Source: Paracoccus seriniphilus | GTDB taxonomy: Bacteria; Pseudomonadota; Alphaproteobacteria; Rhodobacterales; Rhodobacteraceae | Assembly: GCF_028553745.1 (NCBI RefSeq) | Contig: NZ_CP067129.1 | Coordinates: forward strand, 1,408,501-1,472,500 | Length of the DNA: 64,000 nucleotides | Direction: 5' to 3' | Shown here: positions 33,499-41,985 of the stretch, one piece after another | Position numbering within the stretch: position 1 is the first letter of the stretch | How the letters are laid out: each line of letters begins with the position of its first letter | The notes under the pieces: generated by a model | Seen by the model: the letters and a program-made list of their open reading frames with translations, nothing else | Databases searched by the model: none | Told to the model about the DNA's origin: nothing | Program-made: the position numbers and the translations under genes

Positions 33499-34259
33499 GG
33501 TCCGGTGGGCTCCCTTGTGGTTTGCGGAGCGGCAAAGAGGAAATCGCGCATGACGCGGCGCATGCCGGTGCTGTCTGCGGGCTGGTGCAGGCTGGCGCGG
33601 GCGCTCTGCAGAAGGTGGGGGTCAAAGCGATGGGAAATGGCCGACAGAAAGGCATCGAGGAACGGAATGGTAAATTCAGGATGCCCCTGGAGCGTCAGCA
33701 CCCGGCCCTCTTGCCCGGTGAGGTAGTTCGGGCAGAAATCGGAACCGGCATAGCGGTCAAGGCCGGGGGCAGGGCACACCACCTGATCCTGATGCATGGC
33801 CGGCAGCGACAGGTTCTGCCTGACCGGCAGGCCGGGCATTTTGCGGCTCAAACCCACGGAATAGACGCCAAGGCCCCAGCCCTGTGTCGCGCGTTCGACC
33901 CGGCCGCCAAGGGCATGGTGGATGATCTGGTGGCCGAAACAGATCCCGGCAAGCCGCCGTTTCGCGGCATGGGCACGCCGGAGGAAGGCACCAAGCCGCA
34001 TGATCCAATCGTGCCGGTCCAGAACGCTGGCCGGGCTTCCCCCGACAAGATAGGCATCGGCCTCGTGGGTATCGCGGGGAAGCTCGCCCTTGTGGACGTT
34101 CCAGACCTTGATACGCGCCTGCCCGAGCCGGAACATCCGCACGAGGCATTCGGCATAGGTGCCGAACTCGGCTTGCAGGGCCTCGGGCGTATCACCGCAG
34201 AGCAACAGGCCGATGTGGGCGCGGTGGTGCTCCTGCGGTGATATCCCTTGAGCGCCCAT
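33495..34259 (-). CDS. Class I glutamine amidotransferase-like protein
   Basis: 254 aa. GATase1 fold with the nucleophile elbow G-I-C-F-G-H (catalytic Cys), the GGxP-like VGGSPASV, and a C-terminal LQGHPEF with the catalytic His and Glu. This subgroup resembles GMP-synthase-like amidotransferases and gamma-glutamyl hydrolases (PuuD/GAT1_GMPS_like). Starts one base after the permease stop. In an arsenic- or metal-type operon it might act on glutathione or a gamma-glutamyl conjugate, which is speculation. Confidence 0.85.
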   Translation of the reverse strand: MGAQGISPQEHHRAHIGLLLCGDTPEALQAEFGTYAECLVRMFRLGQARIKVWNVHKGELPRDTHEADAYLVGGSPASVLDRHDWIMRLGAFLRRAHAAKRRLAGICFGHQIIHHALGGRVERATQGWGLGVYSVGLSRKMPGLPVRQNLSLPAMHQDQVVCPAPGLDRYAGSDFCPNYLTGQEGRVLTLQGHPEFTIPFLDAFLSAISHRFDPHLLQSARASLHQPADSTGMRRVMRDFLFAAPQTTREPTGP

Positions 34260-34260
34260 G

Positions 34261-35340
34261 TCAGGCGACGACCACAAAGAACGCCCCTCCGATCATGGCC
34301 AGCGTCAGCACGGTGACGACAAAGGCCACCACGGCCTTGGGCTTGAGGATCGACGAGATGATCGCGATTTCGGGCAGGCTGGCACCCGTGCCACCGATCA
34401 GCAGCGCCATGGCCGCCCCCATTCCCATGCCCTTGGCGATCAGCACTTGCAGCAGGGGCAGGGCCATCTCGATGCGCAGGTAGAGCGGCACGCCGATAGC
34501 GGCGGCAATCGGGATCGCATACCAGCTGTCGCTGCCGACATATTTTTCAACGATGTCGGCGGGCAGGAAAGCAGCCGACAGGGCGCTGATCACGGCGCCG
34601 ATCAAGACGTAAGGGATGATCCGTTTGAACAGCGCGATTGCAAAGGGCATCGCGGCGCGGATGCGTTGGGCGTGGGGCAGCGTGGCATGGGTGGTGATGG
34701 CCGTGCCGTCGGACATGATGATCGGCATTGCGGTATCGTCGCAGCCCGTTGCCGGCATGGCGGTGCAGCTTGCCGTGGCGAGGGCGGGTGTCGCGCCGCC
34801 GCATGTGGGGGCAGGGGCCGGACTGCAAGCCGAGGCAGCGGCAGGAGCAGGGCTGCAAGCCGAGGCCGGGGCAGCATTACAGCTGGTTGCGGGCGCGGTC
34901 AGGTTGCGCCGAACGGCATTTTTCAGCGGCGTCAGGCCGATCAGATAGCCCGCAAGCACCGCCCCGCCCAGCGTGATGACGACATAGACGAGCGTGACCT
35001 GCGCCCCGAAGGTCGCGAGGATCAGCCCCACCACCACGAAATTGCACAAGGGCGCCGAGATCAAGAATCCGAAGATCGTGCCCATCGAGGCCCCCACCTC
35101 GGCCATGCCCATGACCACCGGCACCATCGAGGCGCTGCAAAAGGGCGTGAGCGTGCCCAGCAGCGCGCCCATCAAGGGCCCGCGCTTTTCATGTTTGGCC
35201 AGTTTTTTCTGAAGTTTCTCCTGCGGGATATATTCGCGTACGATGCCGGTAAGCACCGACACGACGGCGATGATGAGGACGAGCGCGCCTCCGACATGGA
35301 GGAACTCGTCAAATGCGATCTTCCAGGGATTTTCTTGCAT
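34261..35340 (-). CDS. ArsP/UPF0718-family permease with Cys-rich loop
   Basis: 359 aa with about eight membrane helices. The conserved TPFCSASMVPVVMG block of the ArsP/DUF318 family is present, and a second block GGTGASLPEIAIISS follows in the C-terminal half. Family members export organoarsenicals or are linked to metal and thiol stress. The unusual part is the central cytoplasmic loop (about 150-200), with Ala/Pro-rich repeats SACSPAPAxA and six regularly spaced Cys. ATG at 35340 chosen; upstream codons overlap the promoter. First gene of the operon. Confidence 0.85.
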   Translation of the reverse strand: MQENPWKIAFDEFLHVGGALVLIIAVVSVLTGIVREYIPQEKLQKKLAKHEKRGPLMGALLGTLTPFCSASMVPVVMGMAEVGASMGTIFGFLISAPLCNFVVVGLILATFGAQVTLVYVVITLGGAVLAGYLIGLTPLKNAVRRNLTAPATSCNAAPASACSPAPAAASACSPAPAPTCGGATPALATASCTAMPATGCDDTAMPIIMSDGTAITTHATLPHAQRIRAAMPFAIALFKRIIPYVLIGAVISALSAAFLPADIVEKYVGSDSWYAIPIAAAIGVPLYLRIEMALPLLQVLIAKGMGMGAAMALLIGGTGASLPEIAIISSILKPKAVVAFVVTVLTLAMIGGAFFVVVA

Positions 35341-35369
35341 CTTGCGACCATGTTGTTGCGATTCTATTA

Positions 35370-35404
35370 TTCGCATATTAGCGCGAACGTGCATATAATC
35401 AAGA
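35370..35404 (-). promoter_or_regulatory. Promoter and candidate ArsR operator for the permease operon
   Basis: On the minus strand a -35-like TTGATT (35399-35404) is followed, after about 16 nt, by TAATAT as -10. The inverted repeat TTCGC-N8-GCGAA (35370-35387) overlaps the -10 region, the arrangement seen for ArsR repressors. The start codon is 30 nt further on. Confidence 0.5.
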
Positions 35405-35797
35405 CGAGTCCCACGAACTCTGTCACATGCCTCGGGTTGCGTGCCGATGCGGTGGGGGTCTCTTGGCTATTGGTGCTGCCGGTGCATTTGGGCAACGGCA
35501 CAATGCTGTCCGAGAACTGCAACCTGCGGCACAAGCGGTCTATTCTGGAGGTCGAACCCATGGATGCTGGCGCGGCGTTGAACACCGCCCCTTGCGCCAG
35601 ATGAGCCGAAGGCGGTCTCTCAGGGCCGACATTCTCCGGACCTCATGACTGCGCCGATTTGGTGAATAGCTTGTAATCGACAGAAAATGTTGAGGTTTTT
35701 TGAGGGCGCAGCTGAGCACTTGGATGAGGGTGGCGTTCTTGAGATGGAACAGAAATCGAACTGTTGCACTCATCATCAGACTTGCCTTTGGGCTCAT
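35405..35797. repeat. Gene-free spacer with degenerate repeat copy B (about 35595-35745)
   Basis: No intact gene. The first half shows nothing recognisable. The second half is the counterpart of the repeat at about 9680-9830 (CGGTCTCT, ATTCTCCGGACCT, TGCGCCGATTTGGTGAAT, GAAAATG, GAGCACTT...GGTGGC). It leads directly into phage module copy 2. Confidence 0.4.
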
Positions 35798-36105
35798 GGC
35801 GCAGGCCGCGCACGCCCGGCGATCTGACCATCCGCTGGACGCGCCGGTCCCGCGCGCTCGCGGCCGACAGCTGGACCGGGATCGAGGTGCCGCTGGTGGA
35901 AGAGCTCGAAGCCCACGAGGTCGAGATCCTCGACGGCGCTGCCGTGAAGCGGGTGCTGAGCACCGCCACCACCAGCGTGGTCTACACCACCGCCCAGCAG
36001 ACCGCCGATTGGGGCGCGCCGCTGGACAGCCTCGACATCCGAATCTACCAGCTCTCCGCCCTCGTGGGGCGGGGCGCGCCGAAATCCGTCACGCTGATAC
36101 TCTGA
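35798..36105 (+). pseudogene. Phage tail/baseplate 'megatron' C-terminal fragment, copy 2
   Basis: Frame ending at 36105: RTPGDLTIRWTRRSRAL, SWTGIEVPLVEELEAHE, AQQTADWGAPLDSLDIRIYQ and LSALVGRGAPKSVTLIL. It keeps the 20-residue segment that copy 1 lost. The 5' boundary is near 35798, slightly inside the start of copy 1, so the two copies are independently truncated. Confidence 0.75.
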
Positions 36106-36115
36106 AGGCGACCCG

Positions 36116-37192
36116 ATGCCCGATAGCACGACCCATCTCCTGCTGCCCTACATCCTGGCGGCGCAGGCCCAGAAGCATGTCACCCACAACGAGGCGCTGC
36201 GGATCCTCGACGGGCTGGTGCAACTCTCCGTCCTCGACCGGAACCTGACAGCACCACCGGCGAGCCCCGCCGATGGCGACCGATACATCGTCGGCTCTGG
36301 CGCTACGGGCGACTGGGCGGGCTGGGATCTGAACCTCGCGCTCTGGACCGATGGCGCATGGCTGCGCCTGCCGCCACGGACCGGCTGGCGGGCATGGGTC
36401 GAGGACGAGGGATTACTGCTAGCCTATGACGGCGCAGGCTGGGTTGGTACCGCGCCCGCGGTGCTACAGAACCTTGCGCTGCTGGGGCTCGGCACGACGG
36501 CAGACGCCTCGAACCCGTTCTCGGCCAGGCTGAACGCCGCGCTCTGGACGGCGAAGACCGTGGCCGAGGGTGGCACCGGCGACTTGTTCTACGCGATGAA
36601 CAAGGAGGCTTCGGGAGACGATCTCGGCCTGACACTGCAGACCGGCTTCGTAACCAAGGCGCTGTTGGGGCTCTTCGGCTCTGACCGCTTCCGCCTTGCC
36701 GTCTCGGACGACGGCAGCACCTTCTTCGACGCCCTCACCGTCGACAACGCCTGTGGTATCGTCGACCAGCCCCGGCTGCCGCGGTTCAAGGCCTGGACCA
36801 ACTACGACAACTATGTCGGCGTCGGGACCTGGACGAAGATCGGCATCAACAACACCGACTACAACGACCAGGGGGCGTTCGATGCCGCGAACAACTGCTT
36901 CGTCGCGCCCTCGGACGGCACTTACCTCTTCGGCGCGACGCTGCTCTACAAGGTCAATTCCAGCACCTCGGCACGCATGAGTGGGCGGTTGGTGCTGAAC
37001 GGAACGACCGAGATTCGCGGTTCGTTCGGCGAAATCAGCGGGGCGCATGTCTCGGAAGAGACGGCCCTCTGGCTGCAGACCATGGTGGAGCTGGCGGCGG
37101 GCGATACCGTCGAGCTGCAGGGGTATTTCCGGGTTTCGGACGGCTACTTCGCGGCGGATCAGACGTCGTTCTGGGGTTGCAAGATTGGTTGA
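36116..37192 (+). CDS. DUF2793 phage tail protein, copy 2
   Basis: 358 aa, exactly the length of copy 1 at 15103-16179 and differing only by scattered substitutions. Same order: HLLLPYILAAQAQKHVTHNE start, PADGDRYIVGSG, and a C1q-like C-terminus (AANNCFVAPSDGTYLFGA, GYFRVSDGYFAADQ). The distribution of differences, with the reading frame kept open, indicates both copies evolved under coding constraint before being stranded here. Confidence 0.9.
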   Translation: MPDSTTHLLLPYILAAQAQKHVTHNEALRILDGLVQLSVLDRNLTAPPASPADGDRYIVGSGATGDWAGWDLNLALWTDGAWLRLPPRTGWRAWVEDEGLLLAYDGAGWVGTAPAVLQNLALLGLGTTADASNPFSARLNAALWTAKTVAEGGTGDLFYAMNKEASGDDLGLTLQTGFVTKALLGLFGSDRFRLAVSDDGSTFFDALTVDNACGIVDQPRLPRFKAWTNYDNYVGVGTWTKIGINNTDYNDQGAFDAANNCFVAPSDGTYLFGATLLYKVNSSTSARMSGRLVLNGTTEIRGSFGEISGAHVSEETALWLQTMVELAAGDTVELQGYFRVSDGYFAADQTSFWGCKIG

Positions 37193-37212
37193 GCGGCGCA
37201 AGGAGGTATCCA

Positions 37213-37282
37213 ATGACACCACCCCGATCCGATCAGGGTTTCGTGCGCATGCCGGACGCCGAGTTCGAGGCGAACTGGGCGC
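37213..37282 (+). pseudogene. DUF6127-like small phage gene, N-terminal stub, copy 2
   Basis: AAGGAGG followed by ATG at 37213: MTPPRSDQGFVRMPDAEFEA, then N-W-A-R-V-A before unrelated sequence. It matches the stub after copy 1. The intact family (about 90 residues with a C-terminal membrane helix) normally follows DUF2793 in such phage modules. Confidence 0.5.
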
Positions 37283-37284
37283 GT

Positions 37285-37990
37285 GTTGCTTTCGCAATAC
37301 CAGTAGATGTCAGCGAGATCTTCGCGATGGGGAACCTCTCCTGCCATCGTGCGCTGCAGTGTCTGACGGATAGCCGGGGTGGTCAGACCATGGCAGCGAA
37401 GATATGGCTGATCCGGATCCGCCTTGCACCGCCAGACCGGTCCATGATCGTCATGCAGGCAAACCACGGCTTCGCCACTGATCTGGAACGATACTTCGCC
37501 GGCGGTCAAGGCGTTGAAGAACGCGGCACGCCGGACGGGATTGGCAAGGCGTTCCGTGACACCGTCCCGGTTAACCAGGAGATCGGTCAATCTTGCGCAG
37601 GCCGCCGGCCGAGCGATGGCGACATCGTTGTCGATGAACAGACGTATCAGACGGTCCACCGTGTCCTTGACCTGTTGCTGCGCTTCATCGTGGCTAGTGT
37701 GGATGATTTATCGACAAACTTTGCTTCGCCCACCTGTAGGAACACTCGGATCGTCGCATTGTCATAGTCGCTGGTGACGGCGATGGCATCGGCGACCCGC
37801 CCCTTCTCGGACATGAACCAGCCGCGGTGCACGCGGAAGAGGTTGGCCGACCTATGCCTCTTTTTGGGGTATGGGTCGTCTGAGAAACGGAGCCAGAGCC
37901 ACCGACGTTGCATTTCCGTAGCTAAGAGACTATGTGAAAGATACAAAAGTTGCGGTTCTCTGCGGCAAAGGCGCATCAGCCTGCCAGAGC
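37285..37990 (-). pseudogene. PD-(D/E)xK-like nuclease or helicase-associated protein, frameshifted remnant
   Basis: Two leftward frames overlap near 37650-37660. The upstream one reads FRVHRGWFMSEKGRVADAIA and VFLQVGEAKFVDKS. The downstream one continues SHDEAQQQVKDTVDRLIRLF and DNDVAIARPAACARLTDLL. Joined, they form one plausible protein with a GEAK motif resembling the E-x-K of PD-(D/E)xK nucleases, as in large DNA-restriction ATPase/nucleases. A frameshift separates them, and the 3' end is replaced by phage sequence. The family assignment is tentative. Confidence 0.5.
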
Positions 37991-38065
37991 GGTCCACAAC
38001 CCTCCATCATGAAAATTCAGCTGTCACGTCCTTTAGCAGGGGTTTGAAGTCTGGGAAGGTTGCCG

Positions 38066-38353
38066 ATGTCATCGCGCACGACCACTTCAGTTGTGGCATT
38101 TCTTCATCCGTTTTTGGTCGCGGGCGACTACGAAGTATTGGCCGACGAAGACATCATGTCGAGCCGCGGCTTTGCGGCATGCCGACGGACAGCAACGTTT
38201 CTATTGATCAATTGGCATGCTGGAAAGTGTGAGCTGCGCGCAGTGGAACACCGAGACCTGGAGTTTACCCTGGCGCAGGATCACGCCAATGCAAACACGA
38301 ACGCAATGAAAAATGGTGCGGCGGCGCTTTCTCCGTCAGAGGAACAAATATGA
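38066..38353 (+). CDS. Small protein of unknown function
   Basis: 95 aa. GGGAAGG lies 6 nt before the ATG, and the stop overlaps the next gene (ATGA), both supporting expression. VAFLHPFLVAGDYEVLADED recalls the start of the 177-aa protein at 43884 ([20 protein letters not shown]), and CRRTATFLLIN follows; they may share a family that carries a short beta-rich 'LPAGxYEV' domain. It could be slightly degraded. Function unknown. Confidence 0.6.
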   Translation: MSSRTTTSVVAFLHPFLVAGDYEVLADEDIMSSRGFAACRRTATFLLINWHAGKCELRAVEHRDLEFTLAQDHANANTNAMKNGAAALSPSEEQI

Positions 38354-38703
38354 CATTTCCCGAATGGACGAAATCCGGTGTTTACGGTGCTTTGGTTGGC
38401 GCAGTCGCTGTCTCTATTCTTGGCTTCGGCTGGGGCGGCTGGACAACTGCAGGCGGTGCGGAGGAGATGGCTGACAACTTTGCCGCAGAGCAAGTCACCT
38501 TGGCGATGGTGCCGGTCTGTCTGGGCCTTTCAGAAGCGGATGCGGAACGCGTCGAAATACTGGCAACGCTTCGAGAAGCTTCCAGTTTTCAGCAGCGCAA
38601 AGCGATGATGGATACCGGCTGGGCCACATTGCCGGGCGCTGATGCCCCGAGCCGGGATCTGGCAGACGCATGTCTTGCGGAGCTCGCTTTAGATGGATCA
38701 TAA
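38350..38703 (+). CDS. Single-pass membrane protein with periplasmic domain
   Basis: 117 aa. One N-terminal membrane helix (about 10-32: SGVYGALVGAVAVSILGFGW), then a soluble alpha-helical part with two Cys (VPVCLGLS, ADACLAELA). Starts in an ATGA overlap. This type of small alphaproteobacterial protein is widespread but uncharacterised. Confidence 0.75.
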   Translation: MTFPEWTKSGVYGALVGAVAVSILGFGWGGWTTAGGAEEMADNFAAEQVTLAMVPVCLGLSEADAERVEILATLREASSFQQRKAMMDTGWATLPGADAPSRDLADACLAELALDGS

Positions 38704-38773
38704 ACCGCATCTTGCAGAGCCTCGCGGTCCACATGCAATCGCTGCCTGCACCCCTGCACAAACACCAACGACC

Positions 38774-39532
38774 ATGACCCTTTTTTGGGGTTCGATATTG
38801 GCGGTCATACTGCTTTTGACGCCTGCATTTGCCCAAACCGCTTCGCAGCCAATTCCTGAGAATGCCAGTGCCAAAAGTTACGGTGATGGATGGGAATGCA
38901 ACATCGGGTTCCGCCTGAACGAAGATACCTGCGTCGCTATTGTTGTGCCGCAAAACGCATACGACACGAATCGGTCCTACGGAGCCGGATGGGAGTGTCT
39001 GCATGGGTTTCGCAGAACCGATGACGCTGCATGTGTTGTAGTAGAGGTGCCCGAAGGTGGGTTTTTGGACCCGTCAGGCGAACGTTGGCGTTGCTTGCGT
39101 GGCTTCAACAAGGTCGATGACACGTGCCAGGAGATCGTGCTGCCAGCGAATGCATACCTGGCAGATGCCTCATATGGCTCCATGTGGACGTGTGAACGCG
39201 GGTTTGAAGCAACTGACGACCGGTGTACTGCCATTGCGGTTCCGGCCAACGCCTATCTGAATGGGTCAGGATACGGTCAGCCCTGGACATGTGAGCGCGG
39301 CTTCTTTGAACGGGCCGGATTGTGCGAAGCCGTCGTGATCCCCGCAAATGCATACTTCGACGACGCAAGCTATGGCTCAGGGTGGAAGTGTGATCGGGGA
39401 TACGCCGCCTCTGCCGAGACATGCGAATTATTAAGTGTTCCCGAAAATGCCCATCTGGACAGGTCGGGAAACCGCTGGGAATGCAACAATAGTTTCCAGA
39501 AATCGAAAGGGCTGTGCGTCCTTAAGAATTAG
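38774..39532 (+). CDS. Exported seven-repeat Cys/Trp protein
   Basis: 252 aa. Signal peptide MTLFWGSILAVILLLTPAFA, then seven tandem repeats of 31-34 residues with consensus VPxNAYxxxxSYGxxWxCxxGF followed by xxxxxxCxxI. Each repeat has two Cys (14 in all), one Trp and one Gly-Phe/Tyr, suggesting a string of small disulphide-stabilised modules outside the cytoplasm. An earlier in-frame ATG at 38693, overlapping the previous gene, would bury the signal peptide and is less likely. Binding role inferred only from repetition; no catalytic motif. Confidence 0.75.
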   Translation: MTLFWGSILAVILLLTPAFAQTASQPIPENASAKSYGDGWECNIGFRLNEDTCVAIVVPQNAYDTNRSYGAGWECLHGFRRTDDAACVVVEVPEGGFLDPSGERWRCLRGFNKVDDTCQEIVLPANAYLADASYGSMWTCERGFEATDDRCTAIAVPANAYLNGSGYGQPWTCERGFFERAGLCEAVVIPANAYFDDASYGSGWKCDRGYAASAETCELLSVPENAHLDRSGNRWECNNSFQKSKGLCVLKN

Positions 39533-39618
39533 GCGAGAGCCACGGCGCCAATCCCATTCAAAAATACGTATGAGAGAGCAATTCTGCCCTCAGTGCCAAC
39601 CTATAAAAGAGAACCAAA

Positions 39619-40818
39619 ATGGAAACCAAGTTTGAAACTGTCGACACCATCCGCCGTCCCGTCAGGGGCGCGCAAGCGCCTCCAGTGAAACAGATCAAAC
39701 CTGCAGGCTTGACGTCAGGCGGGCGGATCACAGGCACACCGACGGCAGTCGTCTATTGCGAAGGGAATTTCGCGCAAATCGATGGCAAGACGGCAAATGG
39801 CCTTGTGCGCCATTCTCAAGCGTATCGCATCCTTTCCGTCATCGACAGCACCTGTAGCGGACAAGACAGCGGATCCGTTCTGGACGACGTTGGCAACAAC
39901 ATACCAATCTTTGGCCATCTGGACGCCGCAGTTGCCCATGAAACCGCCCCTCCCGATACGTTGATCTATGGGATGGCCCCTTCAACAGGTCGTCTCTCGA
40001 GTGCGGACCGAGGCGCCGTTCTGCGCGCGATTGAGCTTGGCATGAACATCGTGAGCGGGCTGCATGAATACCTGAGCGATGACAGCGAAATAGCCGACGC
40101 TGCATCGATGCGGAATGTCACGATCCGCGACATCCGAAAGCCGAAACCCAGCAAGGACATGCGCCTGTTCGATGGCAGTGTCGCTGGTATAAAAGCGCTG
40201 AGGATTGCCGTTCTTGGTACTGATTGCGCGATCGGCAAGCGGACAACGGCGACCGTTCTGGCGCGCGCACTGAATGCGAGGGGCATCAAGACAGTGCTTG
40301 TCGGGACGGGCCAGACCGGCCTGATGCAGGGCGCAAAATACGGTATCGCGATGGATGCCGTGCCGCCCCAGTTCTGCTGTGGCGAGCTTGAAGGCGCGAT
40401 TGTTGAGGCGTCTGAAACCGAACACCCCGATGTTATTCTGATCGAAGGCCAGGGCGCGCTCAGCCATCCCGCGTTTTGCACATCTGCCTTTATTCTGCGA
40501 GGAAGCCAGCCGGATGCTGTCATCCTTCAGCACGCGCCCAAGCGCGCGCATCGCTGCGACTTTCCCAATATGCCGATGCCTTCTGCCGCCAGTGAGATCG
40601 CCTTGATCGAAGCCTTTGCCGATACAAAGGTCATCGGTGTCACGCTCAACCACGAAGGGATGTCCGAGGCCGAAATCACCCAGACCATCGCGGCCCAATC
40701 CCACAAACTCGGGCTACCAGTCACTGATGCACTGGCCAGACCCGATGCACATCTGCTTGCGATGGTGGTCGCTGCATATCCGAGGTTGATGCAAGGGGCG
40801 CCCGTGGCCGCGATATGA
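39619..40818 (+). CDS. DUF1611 (DgcN-like) protein
   Basis: 399 aa. N-terminal Rossmann-like DUF1611_N domain (AVVYCEGNFAQIDGKTANGL) and C-terminal P-loop domain with GTDCAIGKRTTA (about 198-209) and ILIEGQGALSHPA. One DUF1611 member, DgcN, is reported as an acetyl-CoA-dependent N-acetyltransferase acting on D-glutamate. The gene overlaps the downstream racemase by 4 nt (ATGA), which fits D-amino-acid metabolism. Exact substrate not deducible. Confidence 0.85.
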   Translation: METKFETVDTIRRPVRGAQAPPVKQIKPAGLTSGGRITGTPTAVVYCEGNFAQIDGKTANGLVRHSQAYRILSVIDSTCSGQDSGSVLDDVGNNIPIFGHLDAAVAHETAPPDTLIYGMAPSTGRLSSADRGAVLRAIELGMNIVSGLHEYLSDDSEIADAASMRNVTIRDIRKPKPSKDMRLFDGSVAGIKALRIAVLGTDCAIGKRTTATVLARALNARGIKTVLVGTGQTGLMQGAKYGIAMDAVPPQFCCGELEGAIVEASETEHPDVILIEGQGALSHPAFCTSAFILRGSQPDAVILQHAPKRAHRCDFPNMPMPSAASEIALIEAFADTKVIGVTLNHEGMSEAEITQTIAAQSHKLGLPVTDALARPDAHLLAMVVAAYPRLMQGAPVAAI

Positions 40819-41936
40819 GTTGCCCGCGCATCGAAGTGGACCTGGCCAAGATACGCCGCAACACGCAGACCCTTGTCAGTCGCCTGGGCCCACGCGGGAT
40901 CAGCGTCACGGGCGTGACCAAGGCGGTCTGCGGACATCCTGCCGTCGCCAGGGCGATGCTTGAGGGTGGCGCTGTGGGGCTTGCCGATGCGCGTATCACA
41001 AACGTGCAAAGGCTGCGTGCAGCAGGGCTGACAGACCCCATCACCCTGATCCGCACCCCGATGTTGAGCCAGGCCGATCAAGTGGTTCAGTCATGCGAAG
41101 TGAGCTACAACACAGAGACTTTGGTCATTTCGGCACTGGCATCTGCCGCGATCCGCAATGGTGCAGTCCACGGTATCGTCCTAATGGTCGAGATGGGCGA
41201 TCAACGGGACGGAATACTGCCCGAGAACTTGGCAGGTATTGTGCAGCAGGTCATGCATATGCCTGGGGTTGCGTTAAAAGGGATCGGCGCAAACTTTGCC
41301 TGTCTGAGCGGGCTTGCCCCGACTACGTTGCAAATGTCCAATTTTTGTGACCTCGCGAATGAGATCGAGCATAGATGCGGCCCAATCCTCAATGTGGTAT
41401 CCGGTGGCAGCTCAGCTAATTTGCCCTGGGCACTTGGCGGACACGCGACGGGTCGCGTCAACGACCTCCGTTTGGGTGAGGCGATCCTTCTGGGTATCGA
41501 GCCGGTGTCCGGGGACCGGATCGAAGGGATGCACACAGACGCCTTCACGCTTGTTGCCGAAGTTATCGAAACGGGCGCAAAATCCACGCCTTCCGCTACC
41601 GCTCTGGTCAATCCAACTTTGGCAAGACGTCGCATCGCGCAAGCCAGTGGTGTTTCCAAGCGCTCTATTGTCGCTATGGGACATCAGGACACCGACATTC
41701 TGGGGCTTGCAATGCCTTTTGGAAGCACATTGATCGGTGCGACCAGCGATCATCTTGTCATTGGAACGCCCGGCACCCCACCGACGCTGGGTTCCGAGGT
41801 AAGATTCCAGATGAATTACAATGCGCTGATGCATGCCATGGCCGCACCAGACATCGAAGTGGCACTTGTGGGCGACCCACCCACACCACCAGCACAACAT
41901 ACCCAAGGCAAGGTCGGACACTTGGCGCTGGTTTGA
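40815..41936 (+). CDS. PLP-dependent ornithine/alanine racemase family protein
   Basis: 373 aa. Alanine racemase N-terminal-type barrel: IEVDLAKIRRNTQTLV start, PLP-binding Lys in SVTGVTKAVCGHP (about 38), and the phosphate-binding SGGSSANLPW. Length and sequence are closest to ornithine-racemase (Orr) or YhfX-like fold type III enzymes rather than classical Alr, since the C-terminal beta-domain is short. It is cotranscribed with the DUF1611 gene through an ATGA overlap. Confidence 0.85.
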   Translation: MSCPRIEVDLAKIRRNTQTLVSRLGPRGISVTGVTKAVCGHPAVARAMLEGGAVGLADARITNVQRLRAAGLTDPITLIRTPMLSQADQVVQSCEVSYNTETLVISALASAAIRNGAVHGIVLMVEMGDQRDGILPENLAGIVQQVMHMPGVALKGIGANFACLSGLAPTTLQMSNFCDLANEIEHRCGPILNVVSGGSSANLPWALGGHATGRVNDLRLGEAILLGIEPVSGDRIEGMHTDAFTLVAEVIETGAKSTPSATALVNPTLARRRIAQASGVSKRSIVAMGHQDTDILGLAMPFGSTLIGATSDHLVIGTPGTPPTLGSEVRFQMNYNALMHAMAAPDIEVALVGDPPTPPAQHTQGKVGHLALV

Positions 41937-41985
41937 AAGACCTCGCTTGGCCCGGCCGGCCTGAAACAATAATGGAAACTGAAAA

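Noticed and set aside
34258..35604. A 448-codon rightward open frame opposite the permease
   Set aside because: Low-complexity His/Gly/Asp/Arg composition typical of antisense frames; the permease on the other strand has conserved family blocks.
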